This document shows positions 12,986 to 25,320 of a stretch of 64,000 nucleotides of DNA, piece by piece. Under the pieces are notes generated by a model. It saw only the letters and a program-made list of their open reading frames with translations. It ran no database searches and had not been told where the DNA came from. The DNA is from Montifringilla adamsi. Lineage: Eukaryota; Chordata; Aves; Passeriformes; Passeridae. Within the stretch, counting starts at the first letter, position 1, and each line of letters begins with the position of its first letter. Location: assembly GCA_017590115.1 (NCBI GenBank), contig JAGGNK010006559.1:10033784-10097783 (forward strand), in the 5' to 3' direction. Made by a program: the position numbers and the translations under genes.

Positions 12986-13254
12986 GTTTTACAAAATTAA
13001 TCAATTATTGAACATAAGTTATTATTTTTCCCCTATGTGATCCTAAGGATGACCTCAAAAAAATTGTCTGTTTTCAAGAAAAATACCAACAGGTCCATAA
13101 CAGTATGAGCCTGGAATTGTCCTATCTTCATTTTACACAAGCAAACTCAGACATAAAATGCCTAAAAAACTTTTTTACTGAAGTAGAAATCATAGGGCAG
13201 AATTACTTGTACTGGCTGTATGAACTCAATTTTGATCCAAAGGTATCAATAAGA

Positions 13255-13290
13255 ATTTGAAGGTCCTTTCCAACCTAGGCTGTTCTAAAT
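13255..13290 (+). mobile_element. CR1 LINE 3' end remnant
   Basis: The stretch GAAGGTCCTTTCCAACCTAG followed by GCTGTTCTA matches the terminal part of the CR1 3' UTR just before the short terminal repeats. The element upstream is not recognisable, so this is a heavily eroded or strongly 5'-truncated insertion on the plus strand. Confidence 0.5.
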
Positions 13291-13325
13291 ATGGCTTATT
13301 ATTTAAGCTAAATTATGTATGCTAC

Positions 13326-13369
13326 TGCACTTTTGCACTAAAAGTGGTGCACTTTTGCACTAAAAGTGG
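13326..13369. repeat. Perfect 22-bp tandem duplication of a hairpin
   Basis: Two identical 22-bp units lie at 13326-13347 and 13348-13369. Each contains CACTTTT and its complement AAAAGTG around a 5-nt loop (GCACT), so each unit can fold on its own. The two can also cross-pair into a longer stem. Confidence 0.92.
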
Positions 13370-13893
13370 CAAGTTAAATCAGTAAATTTACTGTAACATT
13401 AAATCAGTAAGGCTACCAAACCATAATGACTGATTTTAGGGGCATTTTAAGACAAATAACAGATAAGGCCTCAATTCCTTTGGAAAACAAAGACAGCAAG
13501 ATGGACTTACCTTATTTTAGAGACTGAGATTGTAGGAAAAGATCACAATAAGGAGGAAGAGGAATAACAAAAGGAAGAGGGGAAAGAATAAAATGAAGAA
13601 AAAGAAGAGGAAGAATAGCACATCACTAAATAAGTGAGATAGAATGACAAAATGCTTTAAGTTGAAAGCTGCCTCATGAGGTTATCTGGTCTTACTCTCT
13701 ACTCAGAGCAGGATCTATTTAAAAATTAGATCAAAATTCAGAGTTAGAGTATACTCATAGACTAAAGAGCAAAACAACATTGCCTGACATGACTGTGCTA
13801 TAGGCTGTCATAGAGACGTCCAGCTCTTTTCATAACAACCAGGCACACTGCAAACAGAGGAAAAAAATGATAGTAGTTTTATTTAAAGAAAAA

Positions 13894-13962
13894 ACAATCA
13901 AACAAACAAAACCAAAATAAAACAACAAACTACTAAACCAACCAAAAAAAAAAAAAAAAAAG
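13894..13962. repeat. A/C-rich low-complexity tract ending in poly(A)
   Basis: A CAAA/CCAA-rich stretch ends in 18 A residues at 13944-13961. Its complement resembles the T/G-rich tracts at 18.6, 21.5 and 26.7 kb. Confidence 0.85.
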
Positions 13963-16900
13963 AAAACCAATCCCAAAAATCTCTACATGAAGTAGAGGTA
14001 CCATAAGTACAGTTAGAAATTCTAACAAGATACAAGGTTTTTTTATTAGCTATGACATAAATTTGTCTATAGCAATTTCTGATCTCATCACCGTATTTGA
14101 GAGTACCATTTGCAAAACTTTCAGCATATCTTAAACTGACCTGTTGGGTTTTGATCATTTGGGGGTTTTACTTCACTTTGCATTTTATAATGATTTTACA
14201 ATTTGCTATCCTACATTCCAGAGTATCAAACATACTGTGAGAATGTCTTTTGTTGGGAAAACTAAAAAGAGAGCCCTAAGTGACAAGAAAAGAACACTAA
14301 AAACGGTGATTTTGATACGTATTATAGGTATAGCTGTGATGGAACTGAAAAACATTACAAAATCGGTAGTTAAGAGACAATAATTTCACCAAGCTATATT
14401 ATCTCATCTGAATGTCTACCAGACTAAAATGTTTATCTTTTTATGAAAACAACATCACACGATACATATTGAAAAATGTCAGGATATTAAAAGTGGATTT
14501 ACTAAAGGTAGATCTGTAAAAATATTTCTTATTTTCTCAGGTGAGCAAAAAAGAAGATACTGAACATATTTGTAAGGTTATTTATTAAAGAAGACAGTTC
14601 AAGGAAAATATTTTAATTACCCAGACTGCATCTTAGATCAAGACTGAGACCAAAATAGAGAAATAGAGAGAGGAGGAAAAATAAAAATTGAAACTTTAGC
14701 TTAGAAACTGTGGCAAACACATACCCACAGACATGCTTGGACATAAGTAAAAAAATGAGTTCTGTTAACAGATGTAAACATTAAGTATATAAAATATCAT
14801 GGCCCAATTATAACACTAGATATCACAGTACTACACAAGGCCACATGCTTTTTTACTTTTATCAGTAACAGATTCTGAGGAATGTTCTGAATTAGTATTT
14901 TTTTCTATTGAAGAAAAATGAAAAAAAAATCTGAAGAAAAGCACATCAAATCATTTTCACTGGGATCTAGATAATTATCACATTTTAAAAAGCCTTTGTA
15001 TTGCTCAACTGAAATGTTTGTTGTTTGAAACAGCTTTTAAATTTTGAGTGAGGTGCAAAAACTCAGAATCTACATAATAGTTATCTTTACCCATATATTA
15101 GAAAATGCAAACACATATTTTACATGTGAAAACACAAATATCAATAACCACAGAAAGAAAAAAAAGTCTGTTCTCAATCAACTCACAAACCATTTCCATT
15201 TCCCGATGAAAACAAGAATTCACTTTTAGTGTAATATCACAAAGATGCTAATAAAAAAAACCTTTGTGACATCTACCTCATTCAGGTTTTGATGCTATAG
15301 CTTCAGAATTTGGAATTAATATTAATTTTTTTCCCTGATGATTAATTCTGCATGGTTTCTTGAAGTAATTGTACAGTGTCAATGTAATTGTATTAGTCTA
15401 ACACAAAAGGTGTTACTGTTAAGCCCGTGATGCACCAGCACCACCTGCCCATGGCAGGATCTGGGTCTTTCTAGCATTACTGCAAGGACTACATGAACAA
15501 CTGAGCTCAACAAGAGTAGATAATGTGTTTATTTCACCCACCCCTGTACAAAAGATTCTAATCTTGTTATAAGACACTGAGTGGTGCTCAACGTCATAAG
15601 AGATGCTCTTGGCAAAATGGTTACATAAATATCTGTGATTTATGGCATGCTGAACACATCACTGATAGCTATGAACTCCCATTTTCACATGTTAGCTTTC
15701 TGTCTGTCTGTATCATCCTCTGGATTGTTTCCTCAAGCTATTTTCCAATTTCTTTCTTTGAGTCTTCCATGTGTAAAGAATATAAGTGCACAACACTGTA
15801 GGACCATCCATTTTCTAAGTGTCATCTCTGAAAAACTACTTTTTATTTACAGTACACTTCAGGCTGACTATAACTATATAAATCACAGTTTAGCAAAAAA
15901 GAACTTCCCTAGTAGACAAACATATTTGAAATGTATCAGTTTATTGCAATGGTTTAAAGTGGGGAAAAAAATCAATAAAAAGAAAAAGGAAATTAAAGGA
16001 AAAAAAAAAGGAGAAAAGAAAATGAAAAGTAAACTTGAAATAATGCAGATTAATGAACAGTATCAACTATTTCTGTGTTCACTCAACACTTCTCTTACTC
16101 TTCAACTCATGTTGTTCTTTATTCAGTCTCTTATATCTGACCAGTAGGTGAAAAAATATGTACAAAAACTGAATAAATTTTTGTGATAAATACTGTGCAT
16201 TTATTATGTTTTACCATATAATTATTTCTTGATCTGGAGCTTCACATCTAAAACTAGATTTACCAAAGAGGGAGTAAAATAGAGCAAAAGCTGTAAAGTG
16301 TAGCTCTGCAGAGAGTGTCTACTCTATTAAAGATCAACTTCTCTCTCCATATAATGAAACTTACACCACCATTCCCCTCACAGTGGGGTAGAAAGAGATG
16401 AAGACAGGAGGATTTATTTCTTCTCATTTAAAAAGGCTGTATAACACCACTTAATCAAAATAAATGGTGACAAGCCTAACAGTAAACACAGTAATACAAG
16501 ATTCACAGGAACAGTGACTTTAAGAAATAAAAGGTTGAAAGGTGTTTTCTCCCTCTCCTTTTAGCCTGTTTAGAATTATTTTTATTTAAGAGTAACCACT
16601 AATTATTAGAATTTTGTAGGTGAAAGGAAACATTTATGTATGCACTTGTATGTTAAAGTAATACGTACTGGCCAGTGAATGCCTGATGAGAGCCTTTGGA
16701 CTTTGCAGCTGTTGCATCTTGAAGCACAGTTATGTGGCTAAAGCAGAGTGGTATAGCAGAAATATATTTAAGAAAGTATACACTGGAGTTTCACAAACAC
16801 TAATATACAAGTTATCAGTGGGTACTGACAAGGCCTTGTATCTAATTTCTAGTGCAATTTTGAGAAATTTGGAAATCCTTGGAGGGATCTGCTGGTTAAA

Positions 16901-17035
16901 AGAGTTCTCTATGCAAATGATGTGCTTTGAATATCTCACAAACCATTTTAAAATATCAAAAGCCTTTGTCAAGAGGAGAAGGCAGTTAAGAAAGGACATT
17001 TCAATTGAGATGTCATAAAATATTTTAAATGTAAG

Positions 17036-17525
17036 TTATAGCTGAGATTTGCTCACGATACACAATGTGTTATCACACAGGTGTTTAGAGCACAGCCCTG
17101 TTACGTGCTGCGTACTGTGCCATCTAGAGACAGAACGCCAGCAAAGCACTCCTACATTATCTAATCCCTGAGCAAGGCCAGGTCCAATGACAGATCTTTT
17201 TAGCTGATGCTTTGTCTTTTGTCTCTGGCCTTGATGGATGTTGCTCTGCTTGGGCCAGCTGAAGCACAAAGGAAAGGACAAGATGATAGCAGCTCGCTCA
17301 GTGGCACATCACAACACAGTGGCATGGCGCCGTCCTGCTCGTCACCAATGTTCTGCCTACACGGCGCTGCTCAGAGTAATGAAGATGCAGAAAATAAGAG
17401 ATGCTGGTGTCTCCATAGGCCCATTGAATAGATGTGTAGATAGAAACCGCACTAGATGGAGAAGATTAAAGCAGAGTGATGAATGCCTTAGGAGGGAAAA
17501 GATATACCTTGGGAGAGGATATTGA
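17036..17525. other. GC- and CpG-richer block, identity unknown
   Basis: Composition changes abruptly against the AT-rich flanks, with about ten or more CpG sites within 490 bp, clustered at 17330-17365 (GGCGCCGTCC and CACGGCGCTG). Overlapping open frames cover it in three frames: 17036-17281 on the minus strand, and 17207-17431 and 17238-17525 on the plus strand. None of the translations contains a domain I recognise, and no clear splice-bounded exon or LTR signals are visible. It could be an old repeat, a non-coding exon, a regulatory element or a processed transcript remnant. Confidence 0.35.
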
Positions 17526-18556
17526 TCACTGTTAAATATCTGCGATGGTAGAATGAGATAGGGTAGGATGTGAAATAGAAAAAAATATAGCAGGAGCTCA
17601 GGGTGAAAAAGAGAAGGGAAGATTTAATACTTCGAAGAATAATTAGAATACAAAGACTGTATCAGAAAAAAAAGACATCACAAATTCTGTTCTGGTTTTG
17701 TTAAGGTGTGTTGGTGGAGCATATGTGAGGAAACTCTATAAGCAGTCCTTTCCTCAGCCTATCTCCTGGTTTTGTTGGTATATTCTACCAGTTTGCAGCA
17801 CTTTGTACTTCACGACATATTGAAGTTGTTGGTCTCTTTTAAGTTTAACATTATTGTGACTGATTACATATAACAATATATACGTAGGTATACATAAAAT
17901 ATGTAAGTCACAACAACAGAAAAAATCAGGTTGCACACAAGCAAATGTAATTTCTGTATTTTTGTCATACTTTTTACATTAAGCTTGGCAAATATAGCAG
18001 CTGCAATATCAGAAATATTTCTGGCATGTACAAGCAATGACATTTCTCAGAGATGAGAGATAAAGGAGATTTCATACCCTAATCTTCTCATGTCAAGCTG
18101 CTCAGAAAAGAAGAATCCATACGAAAATATAATTTGACAGATAAAGTGTTCCTACCATGTTCCTGAGGAAAGGAAACACTGTTTCTTCTATGGCTAAATT
18201 TTCCTATCGGAAATAAGAAAGATGTGCAATATATATATGAAACTAAAGACTAATGGACTTTTATCACAGAACTGATCCCAGTACAGAAGTAAAGATAGTT
18301 TAAACCTTTCAAGAGGTCACTCTGTGAAACAAGCACCAATATAGCAGGACTTTCAGAGGCTCTTACAAGAGACAGTAAACCAGAGACACTGACATGATTT
18401 TAAAACAGTGGAACTGAGTGCACACTCCTCTCCAAAATGCTATTAGGTCTGCACAGGTTCCAAATACTCAGAAAAACAGTTTGTCACTCAGTCTTCAACT
18501 ATGCACCTTTTCACCATTTATACATTGGTTAGCAGACTAAAATAGATAAAAAGATC
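17526..18556. other. AT-rich unannotated sequence
   Basis: Nothing recognised. Confidence 0.5.
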
Positions 18557-18716
18557 TGGTTTGGTGTTTGAGTTTGGGTTTGGTTTTTCTTTTGTTTTGG
18601 GTCGGGGTATTTCTTGCTCTTATTTTGGTATTATTTTGTTTTGTTTGGGGTTTTTGTTGTCTTGCTGGGTTTTTTGTTGGGTTTTTTTTTTTTGGTTTTT
18701 TTTTGTTTTTTTTTTT
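18557..18716. repeat. T/G-rich low-complexity tract
   Basis: About 160 bp of TTTGG/GTTTT-type sequence that ends in long T runs. It includes isolated GGG and GGGG runs near 18599-18606 that are too widely spaced for a strong quadruplex prediction. Confidence 0.9.
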
Positions 18717-21302
18717 AAAGGCAGCATATATGACTGAGATAAAATGACCATTCAAAAGAATATTAAATTATACTTTGTTTTCTACCAAGGATGGAGGACA
18801 CTGTTAATATGTTTGAAAATAATATCTCTGTTCATTTTCATTCAGACCAGCAGAAAAAAAGATATTGCATGCTTTAAATTCAGTGACTCAGACCTGATTG
18901 AATAAACCTGTTGTAGAAAAATCCATACACATAAGAATTTTTTCTGCTGGTACAGAGCTGTTGTAAATAAGGATGTGCATAAGCACCAAGTTCATGTAGT
19001 TTCACAGAGAGCTTATAAACATCCTTAAAAATCCATAATAGATTTTTGGTTGTTTTATTTCTCATGACATCTACTTAAATAGAACTTTTATTTTCTGAGA
19101 TGAAGCTAATACAAGAGTTAATAACAAGAAAACTAAGAAAAGCTCTGCAAGGATTCGATGGAGTCAAGAAGTAGAAACTCTGCTTTCACAAGATCAGACC
19201 TCAACCTGTGACATGTGAATCATCAAGTGAGCCATAATATACAAGAGACTGCACAAATAACTGCATCTTTCCATGTACTTTAAAGTTGTCTGGTGAATAC
19301 AACTCAAATTCACTTCTGAATTTCCAGACTTCTACATCACTTGCTCCTAACTACAGTTGCTCAATTGGCACACATCAGGGATTTCAGTTTGCACTGTCCA
19401 TTTCTTGGTAAGAAAGTAGCCTGTGATTCCATTTTCACCCTATTTTAGACATTCTGAAAAGAGAAAAGAATATAAAAAAAATATATTCATATATCTTAAG
19501 GAAGCTGTCTTACCGAATAGTCAAGTGACAATTCAAGGATAAGTAATATAGTTTGGCCTTAAAGCTAGAGAAGGGTCTCTCACCTTGTTTTATTTAGGAT
19601 TGTCAACAGAGCTTGAGGTAGCAGAAGGCTAAAAGCACTGTTGGTGTACTTACTGTTGCTAATCAATTCAGTCTAAGTGGGACAATGAAATAACAGAAAC
19701 CCATTGAGAAATCCCATAGACTCAGAATTTTCTCTTCTGCTTACTTATGCCTCTTTGTTTCTACCACCTGTCTCTCCATCAAAATAATCCCATTTTACAG
19801 AATAATTCATACATAGTTTGCATACATCACTAAATATTGCACAGTATATATTACTATGTATTATTATATATATTACTATATATTGCAGTCACAGAAAGAA
19901 GGAAAAAGTGAGTCACCATTAATACTTCAGATAAAGGAATACCCAATACTGTCAGCTGTCATTTTCAAAGCATGGATAAGGCCTCAGATAGCTGCAGGTA
20001 TAATTTGGTAATGATTCTAATTTTATTTTGATATAAGAAGAATAGTTTTTGACTCTAAATCTCATATATGCTGCCATTAAATGTGAAAAGATCAAAATTT
20101 TCTGTTAAGATTTACAAAATTATAATGCATTAAAACCTTTTTGCACTGATATTTTAAAATTGTGCTCAAAGTTGGTACTCTGAACACCTATTTGCCCTGT
20201 TTAAAACAAATACATTTCACTATTTTTTTTCTTCAGAATGAGGACTTGGAGGTCACTACATAGCTAGAGAAGAATATCCTTTCATGTGAATGAAACTTTC
20301 TATGTGTATTTGAAGGCAGACTTTTTCTCTGGTAGTAAATATTTCTGTAGTACAAAAATAAAATAGATAACACATTCAAAGAGCAAAAAGGTTAGGTGAA
20401 GAAAAAGAACATTAGCTGTAATGGTATTCCAGATTCTGCTGTGGCACAGGAATTTATCATTTTTGTATCTAACCTCACTGACAAGATCCAAGACTTAAAA
20501 GTCTAAAAATTGGGAAAAACCAAAAAATTTATCTACAGCTTACACTTTCTATTCTTAAAACAAGTATGAAATCATATCCAGCTAAATTGATCAGCAAGAG
20601 ATGCTTTTCTTGCATTGACATGTTGCAGGATATGGTACCCACTGTTAGCAGAAAAAGCATTCAAATCTTAGTACACACTATAATAACATTCTAGTTTTAA
20701 GTGGTATTGCCACAAATCTGAAAATTTTTTAAAGTTTTTAGTCAATATTTCTATATCTCATAATAGTGTAAAAAACAAAGTTATAAGAATTATTCAAACA
20801 ATTTTAAATGTTATTTAACTTTTTTTTCTAAAACTTCATTGAGCAATTGGACAAATTCTACAAACTATTTTTCATTTCAAAATTTGTCATATGGAAAGCT
20901 CATTCTGAGACATGGTCCTCCTCTACATTACAAAAAAAGTTAGTAATGCCTGATTTATTGGTGATGGCATAATATCTTGCTTCCACCATTCTTTCTTATA
21001 TCTCAGCACATATTATAATTGTGCTCAAAGCAGGAATATTTTACAAGTCTTACTCTTTCATATCTTATGATTGCCTTAGTTTTCCCACAAAGACTGGATG
21101 ATCAGTAATGTCTGGAGAAACTTGATGCCCATAGCTATTAAATTTTGAAAACTGAACCAAACTCTACTCCATTCCCTACTATAATGCTATTTACCAAGTA
21201 TCACACGTGAAGACTTTTACTTGTCGTGTCCATAAACCTGCCTGGGGAGAAAATCACAGCACCAAACCAACCAATGAATTGACGAATGAGAGAAAGGGAG
21301 AG
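18717..21302. other. AT-rich unannotated sequence
   Basis: No repeat family or coding sequence recognised. A short TATTA-rich patch lies at about 19845-19885. Confidence 0.5.
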
Positions 21303-21354
21303 GGAAGGAAGGAAGGAAGGAAGGAAGGAAGGAAGGAAGGAAGGAAGGAAGGAA
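21303..21354 (+). repeat. (GGAA)n microsatellite, 13 units
   Basis: Uninterrupted GGAA tetranucleotides, preceded by a short GA-rich stretch. GGAA is the core of ETS-family binding sites. That is established for the motif, but any function here is unproven. Confidence 0.95.
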
Positions 21355-21459
21355 AAATTATAGAAAAATGTAAACACACTGTGTACAGGAAGAGGTGTAA
21401 AATCCAACTATATAATAGCAGTTTAAAATGAATATCTGATATACCTCTAAGCTTTTTCG

Positions 21460-21545
21460 GTTTTTTAGTTTGGTTGGTTGGTTGGTTGGTCCATCATTTG
21501 GTTGGGGTTTTTTGTTAGGTTGGTTTGTGAGTTTTTTTTTTGGGA
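21460..21545. repeat. (TTGG)n and T/G-rich low-complexity tract
   Basis: About five TTGG units near 21471-21490, followed by GGTTGGGG and T runs. It makes part of a 130-codon open frame (21470-21862), whose translation is therefore low-complexity at its start and otherwise unrecognised. Confidence 0.85.
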
Positions 21546-22148
21546 TGCTACAATCATGTTTTTCCTGCATAATACTAGCTCCAGAGGAAGAATATCCTAA
21601 TACAACAGTTTTCATATTAGACAGTGAATATGATATTTCTTCTTTATTTATCATCAAATATTTTCCTAATGGAGGTGTTTTGAAGACCAGATGTGAGCAG
21701 AACAAACAATTCTTGCAACAGCATTTTAAAAAATACACTGAAAGGAAATTTAATATACAAAGGTATCTTTCTAGGAAAAAAATTGGATTATTTCCATTTG
21801 CAAAAATGCCAGATCATTCAGTTTTCTGGTATGATATCTCCACCTCTCATTTTATTCCCTAACATGTTGAAAATATTCCCAGCCTTTTAGAGTTAGTTGC
21901 AAAGGTACATTTGGCAAATTCACCACCTTTGATAGCATCATTTTTAATCTGTTTCTGTAACCCAAGAGAATCTTTTAATAAAGAGAGTAAAGTATTGAAA
22001 TTTTATTCTTCATGCTCAAGTGGACAATATTTGACCCTGATGGCTAATTGAAAGCTAAATTTTACTGCATTACACTGGACACTAATTAAACCAGTTGGGA
22101 CACTTTTCCAGCAATGCAACAGTCACCATAAAAAGTCCTCCATATTTA
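21546..22148. other. AT-rich unannotated sequence
   Basis: Nothing recognised apart from a chance open frame on the plus strand to 21862. Confidence 0.5.
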
Positions 22149-22280
22149 GAAAAAAAAAAAGAAAAAAAAAAAAAAGGAAGGGGCACAGGGATTTGGAAAA
22201 AAAAAAAAAAAAAAAAAAAAAAAGGAAGGAGCACAGAGATATGGAACAAAAAAAAATAAAAAAAGAAAGAAAAGAAAGAT
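22149..22280 (+). repeat. A-rich tract with a 48-bp tandem duplication
   Basis: Long A runs separate two related units beginning at 22176 (GGAAGGGGCACAGGGATTTG) and 22224 (GGAAGGAGCACAGAGATATG). The units differ at a few positions, so the duplication is not very recent. The tract ends in AAAG/GAAA motifs at about 22262-22280. Confidence 0.9.
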
Positions 22281-22813
22281 ACCTACTTAATATCATCAGA
22301 AATGAAGTGGGAGATCATAACAGAATTAGATTAAAAATAAAGAGGATTATAATTTAATTAAATTGGTTTGTGGCAGAGTTAGTTAATCAGATTTGTTTGT
22401 TTCTTTGTTTCTTTGGGGTTTTTTTAATATCCTATTTTGAGATAAGAGAGCTTTTCAGCAGGAACAGAAGTTGTTTACAGAGATAATGCAAAATTTCATC
22501 TTTGCAGTCAACAACAGTTACTTTACTTGCAGCAGCATTAATTAACATCCACAGTCCTGAAGTAAATTCCTCTAATAAACACACTTTGATGTAAACTGAC
22601 AATATCCTCCCAAATAAAGCCAAATTCTTGCACCATGAGACTGTGTAAATAAATTATACTGTTTTAATGAGATCCATATTAAGATCTACATCTGATGCTT
22701 ACCCAGACTAAAAAATATGTTACAGTCCATGCTAGCATATCTAGTATCACTTCCTTTTGTGTGTATGTGAATTTCATTTGTTTTTCTGACAGAAAAACTA
22801 TATCTGGCTTGGG
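22281..22813. other. AT-rich unannotated sequence
   Basis: Nothing recognised. The minus-strand frame at 22432-22623 has no motif. Confidence 0.5.
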
Positions 22814-23080
<267 letters not shown>

Positions 23081-24954
23081 TCCCCCTACCTTGACAGATT
23101 TTCTATTGCTCTTTTCTTTCTTTAACCAGCCCTGAATTTCTTGTGTCATGCTGATAATGATGTGGTGAAACTCCTTGTTTCTAAGATTACATTTGCTTAC
23201 TTAATTATTCCAGGAAAAGTGTCCATGGATGGAGTAAGCCATGCTAAAATTATATGATCCTAGTCCCCCTGAAGCTCTGACAGTACCAGAAAGGAATACT
23301 AATTTCCATCAGACTAACTGGTAGAGCAGCCAGCTGATCTCATGAGACGGCTACGCAAGTGCAAGGCCTGACACAGGACTATGTGTGAACTCATGCTTGA
23401 AAGGGAGAGGAGAGTGAAAGAGAGGGATGGGCATGAGGAAGAAAAGGAGAGGGAGAATGGAATCAAAACAAAAGGGTGAGCAAGGCCTTAAGTAGTAATT
23501 CATTAATATATTGGCATATGCCTATCATGAAAAAGCAGAACAAGTTTCAAGGTTTCCAAGTATTACATTCTGGAAACAGTGCTGGGTTTTCGGGCTATTT
23601 ACTCTCTGGATACTAGGAGAAGACTTTGGCAACACAGTGAGCTGATGAATTAAGTACTTGAAAAACTTAATAAATTTCATTTTAGATTATTTGATTTTTT
23701 TCCCACTAAACTCAAGCTATTGCAAGCCATTTATCACCAAGTTGCATTGTTATGTTTTTTCAAAGAAAGATTGCAGACAAGATGGTCACAGGCTTACAGA
23801 ATTCTTTTACAATGAAGTGAAGAGCCCATCTGCTTGAATTTCAAACAGAACTGTACATTTCTATTGTGGTTTTATGATCAGTTTTAAGGGCCACATCACC
23901 AATGTTGAGTATCACATAGCTCTTTTTCTTGTTAAAATTTTTGACAGCATGTCGCTTTATTGGGCTAGTATGACAAATACACCTTTGAAAATCTTCAAAC
24001 AACATATTTTAATCCTTTCATCCAAATGAATCTAAATCACTTTAAAAAAAAGAAAAATTGTCCTTAAATAAAGAAAATATATGCTTTTTTTGTCACACAT
24101 ACTTGTACCCTTAAAAAATATGAAAAATACTCCCTTCATTTACATCCTTATTCAAACTGTAGGCACTAAAAATTCAAATAAGCCCTAATTAAGGTTATTA
24201 TCTTAAAGCTTCAGTAGAACGGCTCTCATCTATATTAAAGAAGTTTCTAGTTCAAAGGAAAACTCTTTGCAGTGAAAGTCATGCATATTTTTTTTTCTCT
24301 TGTCAGAAATCAATCATGGTTTTGTCATCATTAGAGAGAAGAGTTGGCCTTTCTTAAGAGAAAGGACAAAAGTACCTGGTCATGAAATATCCCCACTTAA
24401 TTACAATACTCCTATTGACAGGCTCTTATTTAAAATTATTAAAAAAAAATTCCTCATACTTTAATGCATGTCAATAGGCAACAGAGGAAAAATAAGACTT
24501 ATAAAGGAAATTTAACAGTGCAGAAGTATAGATATGAATTCCTGCACATATCAAGAATTTTTGTGATGAATGTGTCAGAGGAGGAACGGTGATAATGTAG
24601 GTGAAATTTATCACTGTATAAAAAATCCCAGAGAAATATTCTTCCAAACTATGGTTGACAATGGATGTCCTATAAGTCATGTATTAAGCTCAAGAGGTCA
24701 TGCACACAAATTTTCCTAAAAATGCTGATTTCCTAGAATCCAAATGCCTAGTGTTACTAGGTACTTAGGAGCTCATAAAATAATCTAGGCTGATCAGGTA
24801 AACTTTTGTTGGTTTCTACAGCTCTAACCTCCTGCCCACAAGAAAGAGCCTGGCTCTGTGCCCCTGATCACCTTTTCTTGTCTATATATACACACAAGAA
24901 AAGTGACTGTGAGAGTCTGTGTTGTTCTTGCTCAGCTTTACAATGTCTCTGTTG
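23081..24954. other. AT-rich unannotated sequence
   Basis: No coding sequence. A short GGTAGAGCAG match near 23320 recalls a tRNA D-arm, but no tRNA fold is present. The patch at 23400-23460 is GA-rich. Confidence 0.5.
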
Positions 24955-25320
24955 GCCCATTTCTCCAGGCTGGAGAATGCCCAGGACATTCGGTACAGCA
25001 GCCCTGAATCCAAGCTTGTCAACTGCTGCCTCTTGTTTGTTGTCATCCTTAGACTTCAAAAATGTACCAGGGTACCTTCTGCTTCCTCCTACAGGTCACT
25101 GATAGAGAAAAGAAACAGGCCAATTCCAAGGAAACACTCCAGAGATCCTCCAGTTTTTGCTGACCTCCAGGCAAAGCACCAGCCACTAACTTCAGTTCAC
25201 TAACCTGATGGTCCAACCGTTTTCATTCATTCTGTTTTACTCCTCTCCAGACTGTTACTTCCCAACACAGACACTGTGGGACCCCATGGCAAAGCCTTTG
25301 TAAAGTCAAAGTAAACAACT
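24955..25320 (-). mobile_element. Old CR1 LINE fragment, antisense
   Basis: The plus strand matches, in order, diverged antisense CR1 landmarks: GCCCATTTCTCCAGGCTGGA near 24956, CAGGTCACTGATAGAGAAAA near 25093, and GGCAAAGCCTTTGTAAAGTC near 25289. The last corresponds to the usual AAAGCCTTGCTAAAGTCAAG block. Many substitutions and small indels make this an ancient, dead copy from the middle of the reverse-transcriptase ORF. Both ends are approximate. Confidence 0.65.

Larger units (their letters stand above)
8206..13254. other. AT-rich unannotated sequence
   Basis: About 5 kb without a recognised repeat family or coding sequence. The only structures are the small tandem duplications at 8969 and 12940 listed separately. 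The few open frames (8985-9236, 10553-10738, 12754-12945) are short and featureless. Confidence 0.55.
13291..17035. other. AT-rich unannotated sequence
   Basis: No recognised repeats beyond those listed separately. The longest open frame in the window (170 codons, 15635-16147, GTG start) lies here. Its translation has no domain, and its C-terminal half is dominated by a lysine-rich stretch encoded by an A-rich tract, so it is a chance frame. Confidence 0.55.

Noticed and set aside
15635..16147. Longest open frame, 170 codons, plus strand
   Set aside because: Starts at GTG, has no domain, and a third of it is lysine-rich product of an A-rich tract. A frame of this length is expected by chance in 64 kb examined in six frames.
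18557..18716. G-quadruplex in the T/G-rich tract
   Set aside because: G runs of three or more are too few and too widely spaced for a strong canonical quadruplex.
23305..23370. tRNA-like stretch (ACTGGTAGAGCAG)
   Set aside because: Only the D-arm-like word matches. There is no B-box GGTTCRANNCC downstream and no acceptor-stem pairing, so it is neither a tRNA nor a clear tRNA-derived SINE.
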